Shown here: piece after piece, positions 6,639 through 14,113 of the stretch | Layout of the letters: every line of letters begins with the position of its first letter | How positions within the stretch are numbered: position 1 is the first letter of the stretch | Origin: an uncultured Bacilli bacterium | GTDB taxonomy: Bacteria > Bacillota_I > Bacilli_A > RFN20 > CAG-826 | Length of the DNA stretch: 23,497 nt | Reading direction: 5' to 3' | Assembly (NCBI GenBank): GCA_944342125.1 | Contig: CALVMF010000009.1 | Location: 1 to 23,497 of the forward strand | Program-made: the position numbers and the translations under genes | The notes under the pieces: generated by a model | What the model saw: the letters and a program-made list of their open reading frames with translations, nothing else | What the model was told of the DNA's origin: nothing | Databases searched by the model: none

Positions 6639-7274
6639 ATGAACGAAAAAGAAAAATTATTGATTATACAGAACTATCTAGATGAAATTTTGCCTGATGC
6701 TGGTTGTGAACTTACTTATTCATCAGATTACGGCTTTTTAATTTCAGTAATGCTTAGTGCACAATGCACTGACAAAAAAGTTAATGCTGTTACAGAACCA
6801 TTTTTTGCTAAATATAAAAGTTTAAAAGAAGTGGATGAACTTTCCATTGAAGAGGTTGAAAAATTGATAAAATCATTAGGTCTATATAAAAATAAAGCTA
6901 AAAATATAAAAGGGATTACCCATGATTTGATTACAAAATTTGATGGTAAAGTTCCAGAAGATAAAGAAAAATTAACGAGCTTACCAGGTGTTGGAAACAA
7001 AACGGCTAATGTTGTAAGAGCCGAACTTTTTAAAATACCTGAATTTCCAGTTGATACACATGTTGAAAGGGTTTCAAAGCGACTTGGTTTAGTTAACGAA
7101 AATGATGATGTTTTAAAGATTGAAAAAAAGTTACAAAAACTTTTTGATGAAAAGAACTGGATAAAACTTCACCATCAATTTATTCATTTTGGAAGATATT
7201 TTTGTAAAGCAATTTCGCCTAAATGTGATGAATGCAAATTACGTGGAATTTGTAAAAAAACTTCGCAAAAGTGA
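6639..7274 (+). CDS. nth: Endonuclease III
   Basis: This 211-residue protein is the base-excision repair glycosylase/AP lyase that removes oxidised pyrimidines. The helix-hairpin-helix LPGVGNKTA is at about residues 115-123. The catalytic Lys is K121 and the catalytic Asp is D139 in VDTHVERV. The C-terminal iron-sulphur cluster has C189, C196, C199 and C205 in the standard C-X6-C-X2-C-X5-C spacing. It starts 2 nt after the dnaD stop with no strong ribosome binding site, so coupled translation is likely. It ends 5 nt from the convergent recU. Confidence 0.95.
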   Translation: MNEKEKLLIIQNYLDEILPDAGCELTYSSDYGFLISVMLSAQCTDKKVNAVTEPFFAKYKSLKEVDELSIEEVEKLIKSLGLYKNKAKNIKGITHDLITKFDGKVPEDKEKLTSLPGVGNKTANVVRAELFKIPEFPVDTHVERVSKRLGLVNENDDVLKIEKKLQKLFDEKNWIKLHHQFIHFGRYFCKAISPKCDECKLRGICKKTSQK

Positions 7275-7287
7275 TATTTTTATATCA
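7272..7287. terminator. Small hairpin between convergent nth and recU
   Basis: TGATAT (7272-7277) and ATATCA (7282-7287) form a 6-bp stem with a TTTT loop. The stop codons of both genes lie within it. Short T or A runs flank it on each side, so it may act weakly as a two-way terminator. The stem is AT-rich and therefore a poor terminator by itself. Confidence 0.3.
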
Positions 7288-7807
7288 ATTTTATGTAGTC
7301 AAGGGGTGGATTTAAACCTCTTTTGATTTCTTTACCTTCCTTTAAAAAGACATCTAAAGGAATACTTTTTCTTTCATTTGTCCTTATAAGAGTTAAGAGT
7401 TTTTCTCCAGACAAAAGAAAATATTTTTCTAAATTGGTGAAAGAGACAATTAGGAAAGATATTCCACCATTTTGAATAACGTTTTTAATATGTTCGATTT
7501 GATTATCTCTTAAATTAGCTAATGGAAAAACTGTAGTTGAAGAAGTTTCTTTAGCTTCAAAATCGATATATTTTCCTTTATATACACCATAATAATCAGT
7601 AGTTGATGGCTCATCAAAATAGGCTTCAGTGATTTTTTTGTCGTGGCAACGAACAACTTTTATAGAAGTATGTCTTTTATAAACCAGTGCGATGTCGTTT
7701 AAACGATAAAATTCGTTAGTTTTATTTATTTCATCTTCAAGATCCATGCCTCTATTTTGATGATGTGAAATAGTGTTATCTTCATTAACTTCAAATTTAA
7801 AACGCAT
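7280..7807 (-). CDS. recU: Holliday junction resolvase RecU
   Basis: This 175-residue protein is the Firmicute resolvase that cuts four-way junctions after recombination. It has NRGMDLEDEIN (residues 18-28), the region around the nuclease site PSTTDYYGVYKGKYIDFEAKET with D71, E84 and K86, then FPLANLRDNQIEHIKNV and GGISFLIVSF. All are RecU signatures in the right order. It overlaps the upstream exonuclease gene by one base (TAATG), so the two are coupled. In Bacillus recU is joined to the penicillin-binding protein gene ponA; here ponA is missing and recU ends 5 nt from nth. Confidence 0.93.
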   Translation of the reverse strand: MRFKFEVNEDNTISHHQNRGMDLEDEINKTNEFYRLNDIALVYKRHTSIKVVRCHDKKITEAYFDEPSTTDYYGVYKGKYIDFEAKETSSTTVFPLANLRDNQIEHIKNVIQNGGISFLIVSFTNLEKYFLLSGEKLLTLIRTNERKSIPLDVFLKEGKEIKRGLNPPLDYIKLI

Positions 7808-8577
7808 TATTTTAGTTCCTCTTCGATGTATTTTAAAAAGTTTTCTTTGTTTGCTACCCCATCTTTTAAAATGTCTTGAAGCAACTTTTTAATTGGATTA
7901 TCTAAATGTGGATTAGTAGTTATTACCTTTAAATATTCTTCTTTTAATATATTTTTTTTACTTAAAAATGCTTTATATAAAAGCATTAAATTTGTCGCAT
8001 CAGAAAGCGAATCGTGGAGTGGTTCAACTGGTGTAATTTTAAAGAGTTGAAGAGCATTTACTAAAGAGAGATATTGCCTATTTTCTTTTCTTGCATATTG
8101 AAAAAGGAAATTAGAAAAGTCTAAATTTTTATGAAAAATGCGCAAAACTAAGGTATTTTGTAAAAGATTGTGCTTTTCAGCTGTATCATGTAAAAGGCGA
8201 ATATCAAAATTTCCATATGTTAAAAAATGGACAAATGTTAAATCATTTCCAATATAACGATGTAATTTATTGATTGCTTTTTCAAAAGAGACACCATCCC
8301 TTTTTAATATCTCATCGTTTAACCCTGTAATTTTTCTTATGATTGGAGTGATGTGCGTATTTGTTTTAACGTAGCAGCGAAAACCTTCATAAGTTTTTTT
8401 AATCTGCTTTTTATTATCTAAATCAGCTTTTATAGCACCAATTGAGATAATTTCTCGAGTTGTTTCGGTTGCCTCGAAATCTAAAAATACAATAGTTTTA
8501 CTATCTTTTAACTGTTCATTAATAATCTTCACGAAATAATTATAAAAAGCCAGTTTATTAATTTCAATTTTGAACAT
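7807..8577 (-). CDS. DEDDh-type 3'-5' exonuclease
   Basis: This 256-residue protein has the complete DEDDh set of the DnaQ-like exonuclease fold. D33 and E35 lie in FLDFEATE, D125 in YGNFDIRLL, and H188 and D193 in LHDSLSDATNL. It could proofread DNA or trim RNA; the sequence does not say which. KapD-like and PolC-epsilon-like proteins share the motifs. Being coupled to recU suggests a part in DNA repair, by inference. There is no visible Shine-Dalgarno before the ATG. The likely promoter is the minus-strand -10 in the palindrome at 8635-8657, giving a leader of about 50 nt. Confidence 0.8.
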   Translation of the reverse strand: MFKIEINKLAFYNYFVKIINEQLKDSKTIVFLDFEATETTREIISIGAIKADLDNKKQIKKTYEGFRCYVKTNTHITPIIRKITGLNDEILKRDGVSFEKAINKLHRYIGNDLTFVHFLTYGNFDIRLLHDTAEKHNLLQNTLVLRIFHKNLDFSNFLFQYARKENRQYLSLVNALQLFKITPVEPLHDSLSDATNLMLLYKAFLSKKNILKEEYLKVITTNPHLDNPIKKLLQDILKDGVANKENFLKYIEEELK

Positions 8578-8628
8578 TAAATCGACTAAAAATAGGCATT
8601 TTATGGCACATTTTTGACTTATTAATGT

Positions 8629-8657
8629 TTGAAAATTATATGTTTATAACATATAAT
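8629..8657 (+). promoter_or_regulatory. gpsB promoter with palindromic, two-way -10 region
   Basis: TTGAAA (8629-8634), a 17-bp spacer and TATAAT (8652-8657) make a strong plus-strand promoter for gpsB. The -10 is one arm of a perfect 10-bp inverted repeat, ATTATATGTT (8635-8644) and AACATATAAT (8648-8657), around TAT. The left arm therefore gives a second TATAAT on the minus strand (8635-8640), facing the exonuclease and recU genes. The minus-strand -35 is poor (TTCTTT). Confidence 0.7.
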
Positions 8658-8676
8658 AAAGAAGTTAGGAAAAACA

Positions 8677-9033
8677 ATGAAATTACGTTTAACTTCCAAA
8701 GATATTTTAAATAAAAAGTTTAAATCGTCGCCTAATGGTTATAATCCTGAAGATGTCGATACATTTTTAGATAAAATACTTGAAGATTATCGTGATATCG
8801 ATAAGGAGATTGACAACTTAAATGCACAACTAGTTTCTTTAAAAAGAGACAATGAAGCGCTAAAAAGTGGTCTCCGAGAAAAAGAGCAAGTTATTTCTAT
8901 TCAAAAAAGCAAAAATATCGCCTTAAGAAGCAATCATGAATCTTCGTTAGATAATCTCGAATTGCTTCAAAAATGCGGAGCTTATGAAAGAAAGTTATAC
9001 GAACTTGGCGTTGATCCTAGCAAAATTAAATAA
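8677..9033 (+). CDS. gpsB: Cell division protein GpsB (DivIVA family)
   Basis: This 118-residue protein matches GpsB, which in Firmicutes links division and wall synthesis at the septum. The N-terminal LTSKDILNKKFKSSPNGYNPEDVDTFLD (residues 5-32) is the DivIVA/GpsB membrane-binding domain. Residues 33-80 are a heptad-rich coiled coil, and a short helical C-terminal tail follows. Its place between recU and the RNase P RNA is that of Bacillus gpsB (ypsB). AGGA lies 7 nt before the ATG. DivIVA itself is longer, so GpsB is preferred. Confidence 0.85.
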   Translation: MKLRLTSKDILNKKFKSSPNGYNPEDVDTFLDKILEDYRDIDKEIDNLNAQLVSLKRDNEALKSGLREKEQVISIQKSKNIALRSNHESSLDNLELLQKCGAYERKLYELGVDPSKIK

Positions 9034-9037
9034 ATTT

Positions 9038-9382
9038 ATTCAATTCAAGTAACCGCTGCTTACATCCCCCTTTGTTAAGTAGAGGAAAGTCCAGGCTTGC
9101 ACGGACTGCGATGTCCGTAGTGATTATGCTAGTTGAACAAATAAAACTAGGCATCTTGAGCATGATGACGGCGGAAATAGTCTAAAAACTTTGTTCATGA
9201 CGACTTTCTATAAAGTGCCACAGTGACGAATTTAGAGGAAACTCTAAAATGAAACGCGGTAAACCCCTTAAGCAAGAAACTCAAATTTTGGTAGAGGAAA
9301 TCAAGAAAGAGAATTGAATCTGACTTGATAGGTTATCCTAGATAAATGGTTACATAAACAGAACTTGGCTTATGAATTGAAT
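9038..9382 (+). ncRNA. rnpB: RNase P RNA
   Basis: This is the catalytic RNA of RNase P, which cuts the 5' leader from tRNA precursors. ATTCAATTCA (9038-9047) pairs with TGAATTGAAT (9373-9382) as helix P1. The universally conserved AGAGGAAAGTCC core is at 9081-9092, CACAGTGACG near 9220, AACGCGGTAAACCCC near 9253, and the ACAGAACTTGGCTTA end at about 9358-9372. The length of about 345 nt is somewhat short for the Bacillus-type (type B) form. It lies between gpsB and pgsA with no terminator visible, so it may be cut from a longer transcript. The ends are estimated from P1. Confidence 0.95.
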
Positions 9383-9400
9383 GCTCATCTAAGAATCATT

Positions 9401-10057
9401 ATGAAGAAAATTAACTTACCAACAAAAATCACAATTGCTCGTATTGGATTAAGTGTCCTATTAATTTTTGCTATTGTCATTCTTTATTTTTTAGATCAAT
9501 TTAAAGTTTTTTCGATAGCTGAAGTTGGTAACATCACTTTGAATAATTCAGGAGCAACAATTAACTGGATTATGATTGTTTTGATGTTGGTTTTCTTATT
9601 TGCTTCTTTAACAGACTTTTTGGATGGCTATCTTGCTAGAAAGTATCAATTAGTTACTGATTTAGGTAAATTTTTAGATCCAATCGCCGATAAAATGCTT
9701 ATCAATTCGATGATGGTGTTTTTAGCTTTAAACTTTGTAAGTTTAACTAACAATCTAAAATTTTCCTTCTTTTTAGTAATAATTATGATTGTTCGCGATT
9801 TAATTGTTGATGGTCTTCGCTTTATGGTAGCGAAAAAGAATGTTGTTGTAGCAGCAAATATTTTTGGAAAACTTAAAACGGTTACTCAAATGCTTGCTAT
9901 TATTGTTGTATTTTTGAATGGTTTCCCATTTTCTTATTTTGATTATAATTGGCCAATTTACCTTCATATAGGCGATTGGCTATGTTATATAGCCACATTT
10001 TTTAGTGTTTTAAGTGGTGTTATATATGTAAAGCAAAACATTAAATATATTTTATAG
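9401..10057 (+). CDS. pgsA: CDP-diacylglycerol--glycerol-3-phosphate 3-phosphatidyltransferase
   Basis: This 218-residue integral membrane enzyme makes phosphatidylglycerophosphate, the committed step to phosphatidylglycerol. The CDP-alcohol phosphotransferase motif is complete: DGYLAR, then G and two Asp residues in DLGKFLDPIAD (about residues 76-100 from this start). About five to six hydrophobic helices are visible. The open frame extends to a TTG at 9365, but that would lie inside the RNase P RNA. The ATG at 9401, which begins MKKINLPTKITIARIG like other PgsA proteins, is the proper start. No strong ribosome binding site precedes it. An unusual feature is a 20-30 residue loop between the first two helices. 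Confidence 0.93.
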   Translation: MKKINLPTKITIARIGLSVLLIFAIVILYFLDQFKVFSIAEVGNITLNNSGATINWIMIVLMLVFLFASLTDFLDGYLARKYQLVTDLGKFLDPIADKMLINSMMVFLALNFVSLTNNLKFSFFLVIIMIVRDLIVDGLRFMVAKKNVVVAANIFGKLKTVTQMLAIIVVFLNGFPFSYFDYNWPIYLHIGDWLCYIATFFSVLSGVIYVKQNIKYIL

Positions 10058-10068
10058 GGAGGATTAAT

Positions 10069-10533
10069 ATGAATAATGCTCAAAGTTTAGTCGAAAGATT
10101 AACTCAAAAAGGTCTTACTTTAGGATCTATTGAAAGTTTTACTGGCGGTTTATTCGCAAAAAGCATTACTGATATAAGCGGTTCCAGTAAAGTTTTTAAA
10201 GGTGCTTTAGTGACTTATTCCAAAGAAGCAAAGATTAATTTACTTGGAATTCCTGCAGACTATATCGCTGAACATGGTGTTGTTAGCTATGAAGTCTGTC
10301 AACAAATGGCAATTAAAGGTCAAAAAGTTTTAGGCGTTGATGTTGCTGTTGCTTTTACTGGCAATGCTGGTCCAGAAGTAAGCGAAGATGGTGGCAATGT
10401 TGGCGAACTTTACATTGCTATCGTTTATAAGGGACAAGTTTGGCCTATCCCATTACATGTTGAATTAGGTCGCGAAAAGAATAGAGAATACGCTGTTAAT
10501 GCAGCTATCAATGCCATTTTAAGCATTATTTAA
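10069..10533 (+). CDS. CinA C-terminal domain / NMN amidohydrolase (PncC-like)
   Basis: This 154-residue protein is the stand-alone C-terminal domain of CinA (PncC type), which deamidates nicotinamide mononucleotide to recycle NAD breakdown products. The motif IESFTGGLFAKSI (residues 18-30) holds the probable catalytic Ser, but the usual Cys after it (ESCTGG) is Phe here. VTYSKEAKINLLG keeps the Tyr and Lys of the active site. AFTGNAGPEVSEDGG matches the family's TGIAGPxGG with small changes. The N-terminal MoaB-like domain of full CinA is absent. GGGAGG sits 8 nt before the ATG. The pgsA-cinA-recA order is as in Bacillus. Confidence 0.88.
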   Translation: MNNAQSLVERLTQKGLTLGSIESFTGGLFAKSITDISGSSKVFKGALVTYSKEAKINLLGIPADYIAEHGVVSYEVCQQMAIKGQKVLGVDVAVAFTGNAGPEVSEDGGNVGELYIAIVYKGQVWPIPLHVELGREKNREYAVNAAINAILSII

Positions 10534-10569
10534 AAAATTTTTAAAAAAGTTTTCAAAATTTTTAAAAAA
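10534..10569. repeat. Direct repeat of a 15-bp A/T tract upstream of recA
   Basis: AAAATTTTTAAAAAA occurs twice, at 10534-10548 and 10555-10569, 21 bp apart, which is two helical turns. Runs of A and T in phase with the helix bend DNA and can act as UP elements. A similar A/T tract lies at about 84-130. It has no G/C stem and is not a terminator. Confidence 0.5.
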
Positions 10570-10609
10570 ATGCATAGTAATGTACTTCTAACTTATGAAA
10601 GGAGTTTTT

Positions 10610-11641
10610 ATGTCAAACAACAAAGTAATAAGTAAAGAGACATTAAAAAGTGTTTTACAACAAGTAGAACACGAATTTGGCAAAGGTTCTGTCGTTCGTT
10701 TAGGCGACAAGCCAAAAGTAGACGTTGAAGCCATTTCTAGTGGCAGCATCCTTTTGGATGATTGTTTAGGAATTGGCGGGTATCCAAAAGGTAGGATTAT
10801 TGAAATATATGGTCCTGAAAGCAGTGGCAAAACAACTTTAGCTTTAAATGCAGTTGCTGAAGTGCAAGCTAAGGGTGGAATTGCTGCTTATATCGATGCT
10901 GAAAATAGTATCGATCCAGATTATGCAAAAAATTTAGGTGTTGATATCGACAATTTGATCTTGTCTCAACCAGATAGTGGTGAAGAAGCTCTTCAAATTG
11001 TTGAAACACTAGCTAAAAGTGGAGCGTTTTCTCTGATTATCGTCGATAGTGTTGCGGCTTTAGTACCACAAGCTGAACTTGAAGGTCAAATGGTTGATTC
11101 AAGCGTTGGCTTACAAGCGCGCATGATGTCAAAAGCGATGAGAAAAATCACTGGGGTTTTAAATAAAAATGATTGTACAGTTATTTTTATTAATCAACTT
11201 CGTGAAAAAGGGGGTGTGAGTTATGGAAGTAATGAAGCTACAACTGGAGGAAGGGCGCTAAAGTTCTATTCTTCTGTTCGAATTGATATACGCCGAGCTG
11301 AAGCGATTAAAGATGGGGTTAATATTATTGGAAACGTTGCCAATATTAAGGTCGTTAAAAATAAAGTCGCCCCTCCATTTAGAAGCTGCAAGGTTGATAT
11401 TATCTATGGACAAGGAATTTCAAAAGAAGGCGAACTTTTAGACTTAGCTATCGATAAAGGAATAGTTAAAAAGTCTGGAAGTTGGTATGAAGTCTATGGT
11501 GAAAGAATGGGTCAAGGGCGCGAAACAGCCAAAACCTATTTAAAAGAAAATAAAGATATATTTAATAAGATAAAAAGTACCATTTTAGCTTTAAAAAGCA
11601 AAACTGGTGAATTACCTCCTGAAGACGAGCCTGAAATATAG
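10610..11641 (+). CDS. recA: Recombinase RecA
   Basis: This 343-residue protein is the strand-exchange recombinase of homologous repair. The Walker A motif GPESSGKTT is at residues 68-76. The IIVDSVAALVP strand carries the Walker B Asp. Loop 2 includes INQLREKGGVSYGSNEATTGGRALKFYSSVR. The acidic tail is short (GELPPEDEPEI). The frame opens at 10595, but AAAGGAG at 10598-10604 would then be coding; ATG 10610 begins MSNNKVISKETLK and uses it as ribosome binding site with 5-nt spacing. No LexA operator of the Bacillus type (CGAAC-N4-GTTCG) is seen upstream, and no clean promoter. Confidence 0.97.
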   Translation: MSNNKVISKETLKSVLQQVEHEFGKGSVVRLGDKPKVDVEAISSGSILLDDCLGIGGYPKGRIIEIYGPESSGKTTLALNAVAEVQAKGGIAAYIDAENSIDPDYAKNLGVDIDNLILSQPDSGEEALQIVETLAKSGAFSLIIVDSVAALVPQAELEGQMVDSSVGLQARMMSKAMRKITGVLNKNDCTVIFINQLREKGGVSYGSNEATTGGRALKFYSSVRIDIRRAEAIKDGVNIIGNVANIKVVKNKVAPPFRSCKVDIIYGQGISKEGELLDLAIDKGIVKKSGSWYEVYGERMGQGRETAKTYLKENKDIFNKIKSTILALKSKTGELPPEDEPEI

Positions 11642-11690
11642 ATTGAACTTACTAATATCTTCTTTATAGAAGTAATATAAATTGCTTGCA

Positions 11691-11715
11691 TAATCCTTTA
11701 TTTAAGAGAGGATTA
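11691..11715 (+). promoter_or_regulatory. Hairpin that would mask the rny ribosome binding site
   Basis: TAATCCTTT (11691-11699) pairs with AGAGGATTA (11707-11715), nine pairs with one G-U, around a 7-nt loop. The right arm contains the AGAGG Shine-Dalgarno of rny, whose ATG is 6 nt beyond the stem. When folded, the stem would block ribosome binding. A second small hairpin (CTTC/GAAG) is about 20 nt upstream. Confidence 0.5.
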
Positions 11716-11720
11716 GTAAA

Positions 11721-13322
11721 ATGAACCAAGATTTAATGCATGTTCTTGTCGAATCAAGTTTAGATGATTTAATTTGGATTATTATCGTAATTGTTTGTAC
11801 CTTAATCGGTGCAGCACTTGGCGCTTTAACACTTTACTTTTTAGCAAAAGAAAAGGTCAAAAAAGCGGGCGCTAATGCTGATAAAATAATTAACGATGCC
11901 AATATCAAAGCAGAAAAAATTCAAAAAAATGCTCAAATTGATGCCAAGCAAACCGTTTTTGAGATGAAGCAAGAAGCTGACAAAGATATAAAAGAAAGAA
12001 AGCAAGAAGTTATCGCTCAAGAAAATAAGCTTATGCAAAGAGAGCAATCGATTGATGCTAGAGATCAAGCTTTACTTAAAAAAGAAAGTGTTTTAGAAAA
12101 TAAAGAAAAAAATCTCGATCGACAAATTGAGGAAAATAAAAAAAGAGCTGAAACCTTAAACGAAAAGATTAACTCAATTGTTACCGAACTTGAAAAAGTT
12201 TCAAATTTAACCGAAAAAGAAGCTAGAGAAGAAATTTTTAGAAGAGTTGAAGAAAAAGAGACTCAAAATATTGCTAAATTCATGAAAGAAAAAGAGGAAG
12301 AAGCTGAAGAAAAAGCTACTGAAAAATCTAAAGAAATTTTAGCGATGGCGATGGCTAGAAATGCTCAAGATGTAACAAATGAAAAAACGGTTACGACAAT
12401 TTCTCTTCCTAGCGATGAAATGAAAGGTCGAATTATCGGTAGAGAAGGAAGAAATATTAAGTCGCTCGAACAACTTCTTGGTGTTGACATTATCATTGAT
12501 GACACCCCTGAAGCTTTGACGATTTCTTGCTTTAATCCGATTAGAAGAGAAGTTGCTAGTAGAGTTTTAAATACTTTAATTAAAGATGGACGAATTCAAC
12601 CAGGAAGAATCGAAGAAGTCACTGCTAAATGTCAAAAAGAAGTGAATGAAATTATTCGAAAAGCTGGTGAAGAAGCGGTTGCTAAACTTGGAATCGCTAA
12701 TATGAATAGAGAGCTTGTCGCTTTAGTCGGTAGATTAAAATATCGTACAAGTTATGGGCAAAATCAATTATCGCATTCGGTTGAAACAGCCCAAATTTGC
12801 GGAGCAATGGCTTCCGAACTTGGCTTAAATGTTCAACTTGCAAAAAGAGCAGCACTTTTACATGATCTTGGTAAAGGTTTAGATTATGAAGTGGAAGGAA
12901 GCCACGTTGAAATAGGCGCTCGACTTGCTAGAAAATATGGTGAAAACGATGTAGTTGTAAATGCAATTGAAGCTCATCATGGCGATGTACCTGCAAAAAG
13001 TGTCATTGCTTATCTTGTTCAAGCTGCCGACACTTTATCTGCTGCTAGACCTGGAGCAAGAAGTGAAACACTTGAATCATATATTAAAAGAGTTGAACAA
13101 CTTGAATCGATTTGTAAGTCATATGATGGCGTACAAAATTGCTACGCAATGCAATCTGGTAGAGAAGTTCGTGTCATGGTAATCCCTGAAAAGATTAGCG
13201 ATTTACAAGCTTTCAAATTAGCTCACGATATTAAAGAAAGAATTGAAGATGAAATGACTTATCCTGGTCAAATCAAGGTTAATGTCATTCGTGAATATCG
13301 CGCTTCAGATACTGCTAAATAA
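11721..13322 (+). CDS. rny: Ribonuclease Y
   Basis: This 533-residue enzyme is the membrane-anchored endoribonuclease that starts mRNA decay in many Firmicutes. Residues 17-41 are one membrane helix near the N-terminus. Residues 42-210 are a long charged coiled coil. Residues 225-290 are a KH domain with GRIIGREGRN (237-246). The HD domain has H381 and D382 in LLHDLGKG and AHHGD at about 419-423. It is full length. The stop overlaps the ymdB start (TAATG), so the pair is coupled, as in Bacillus. GAGAGG lies about 10 nt before the ATG and falls within an inverted repeat. Confidence 0.97.
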   Translation: MNQDLMHVLVESSLDDLIWIIIVIVCTLIGAALGALTLYFLAKEKVKKAGANADKIINDANIKAEKIQKNAQIDAKQTVFEMKQEADKDIKERKQEVIAQENKLMQREQSIDARDQALLKKESVLENKEKNLDRQIEENKKRAETLNEKINSIVTELEKVSNLTEKEAREEIFRRVEEKETQNIAKFMKEKEEEAEEKATEKSKEILAMAMARNAQDVTNEKTVTTISLPSDEMKGRIIGREGRNIKSLEQLLGVDIIIDDTPEALTISCFNPIRREVASRVLNTLIKDGRIQPGRIEEVTAKCQKEVNEIIRKAGEEAVAKLGIANMNRELVALVGRLKYRTSYGQNQLSHSVETAQICGAMASELGLNVQLAKRAALLHDLGKGLDYEVEGSHVEIGARLARKYGENDVVVNAIEAHHGDVPAKSVIAYLVQAADTLSAARPGARSETLESYIKRVEQLESICKSYDGVQNCYAMQSGREVRVMVIPEKISDLQAFKLAHDIKERIEDEMTYPGQIKVNVIREYRASDTAK

Positions 13323-14110
13323 TGAATATCCTATTTGTTGGAGACATAGTAGGTAAATTAGGGCGCCTTGCTTTAACAAAAAATTTAACTTCAATTAAGA
13401 AAAAATATGATATTTCCTTTGTCATTGTTAATGGTGAAAATATTTCTCATGGCAAAGGAATTTATCAAAATCATTATGATTTTTTAGTAAATAGCGGAGT
13501 AGATTGTATAACTTTAGGCAATCATTATAAAGATAGAATAGCTATTAAAGATTATATTGATAGAGCATCTAAACTTATAAGACCTTTAAATTTAAAAGAG
13601 GAATTTCCTGGAGAAGGAAGCAAAGTTTTCGATGTTAATGGCGTAAAAATTCGTGTAACGAATCTTTTAGGTATGGCATTTTCAAAAATTGAAGTTGAAG
13701 ATCCTTATTATACTTTTTTAGATGTCTTAGAAGACGATGATAGCGATATTCATATTGTAGATTTTCATGCTGAAGCAACAGGCGAAAAAAAGGCATTTGC
13801 TTATGCTTTAAAAAATACAGTTAGCGCAATTATAGGAACGCACACTCATATTCAAACTAACGATGCGCAAATTTTAAATACTGGTACGCTTTATATTACT
13901 GATGTAGGAATGTGCGGAAGCTATAATAGTGTGCTCGGAACAGAGATAAATAGTGTTGTTGAGCGCGTTATTAAGCACAATGAAAAAGCTCATTTTCAAT
14001 ATCTTGATAAAGATGATACAGTTTTTTCAGCGGTCGTATTAAAATTTGACGATCTAACTTTTAAAGGTCAAGAAATAATACCAATACAAATTATTGATAG
14101 GCGAGGTTAA
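13322..14110 (+). CDS. ymdB: YmdB-family metallophosphoesterase
   Basis: This 262-residue protein belongs to the YmdB family, cyclic-nucleotide phosphodiesterases that influence biofilm and RNA-related regulation in Bacillus. Metal ligands visible are D8 in LFVGDIVGKLGR, E39/N40 in NGENISHGKG, and N67/H68 in TLGNHYKD. His residues in VDFHAEATGEK and GTHTHIQTND complete the two-metal site. In most homologues the third motif reads GNHTWD; here it is GNHYKD, which keeps N and H. The size is normal. It directly follows and overlaps rny and is followed 3 nt later by miaB. Confidence 0.93.
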   Translation: MNILFVGDIVGKLGRLALTKNLTSIKKKYDISFVIVNGENISHGKGIYQNHYDFLVNSGVDCITLGNHYKDRIAIKDYIDRASKLIRPLNLKEEFPGEGSKVFDVNGVKIRVTNLLGMAFSKIEVEDPYYTFLDVLEDDDSDIHIVDFHAEATGEKKAFAYALKNTVSAIIGTHTHIQTNDAQILNTGTLYITDVGMCGSYNSVLGTEINSVVERVIKHNEKAHFQYLDKDDTVFSAVVLKFDDLTFKGQEIIPIQIIDRRG

Positions 14111-14113
14111 TTT

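Noticed and set aside
9365..9400. Longer pgsA starting at a TTG inside the RNase P RNA
   Set aside because: The 12 extra residues would be encoded by the conserved 3' end of rnpB. The ATG at 9401 gives the normal PgsA N-terminus.
10595..10609. recA start five codons upstream
   Set aside because: Its codons would contain the AAAGGAG ribosome binding site of the ATG at 10610, which gives the family N-terminus.
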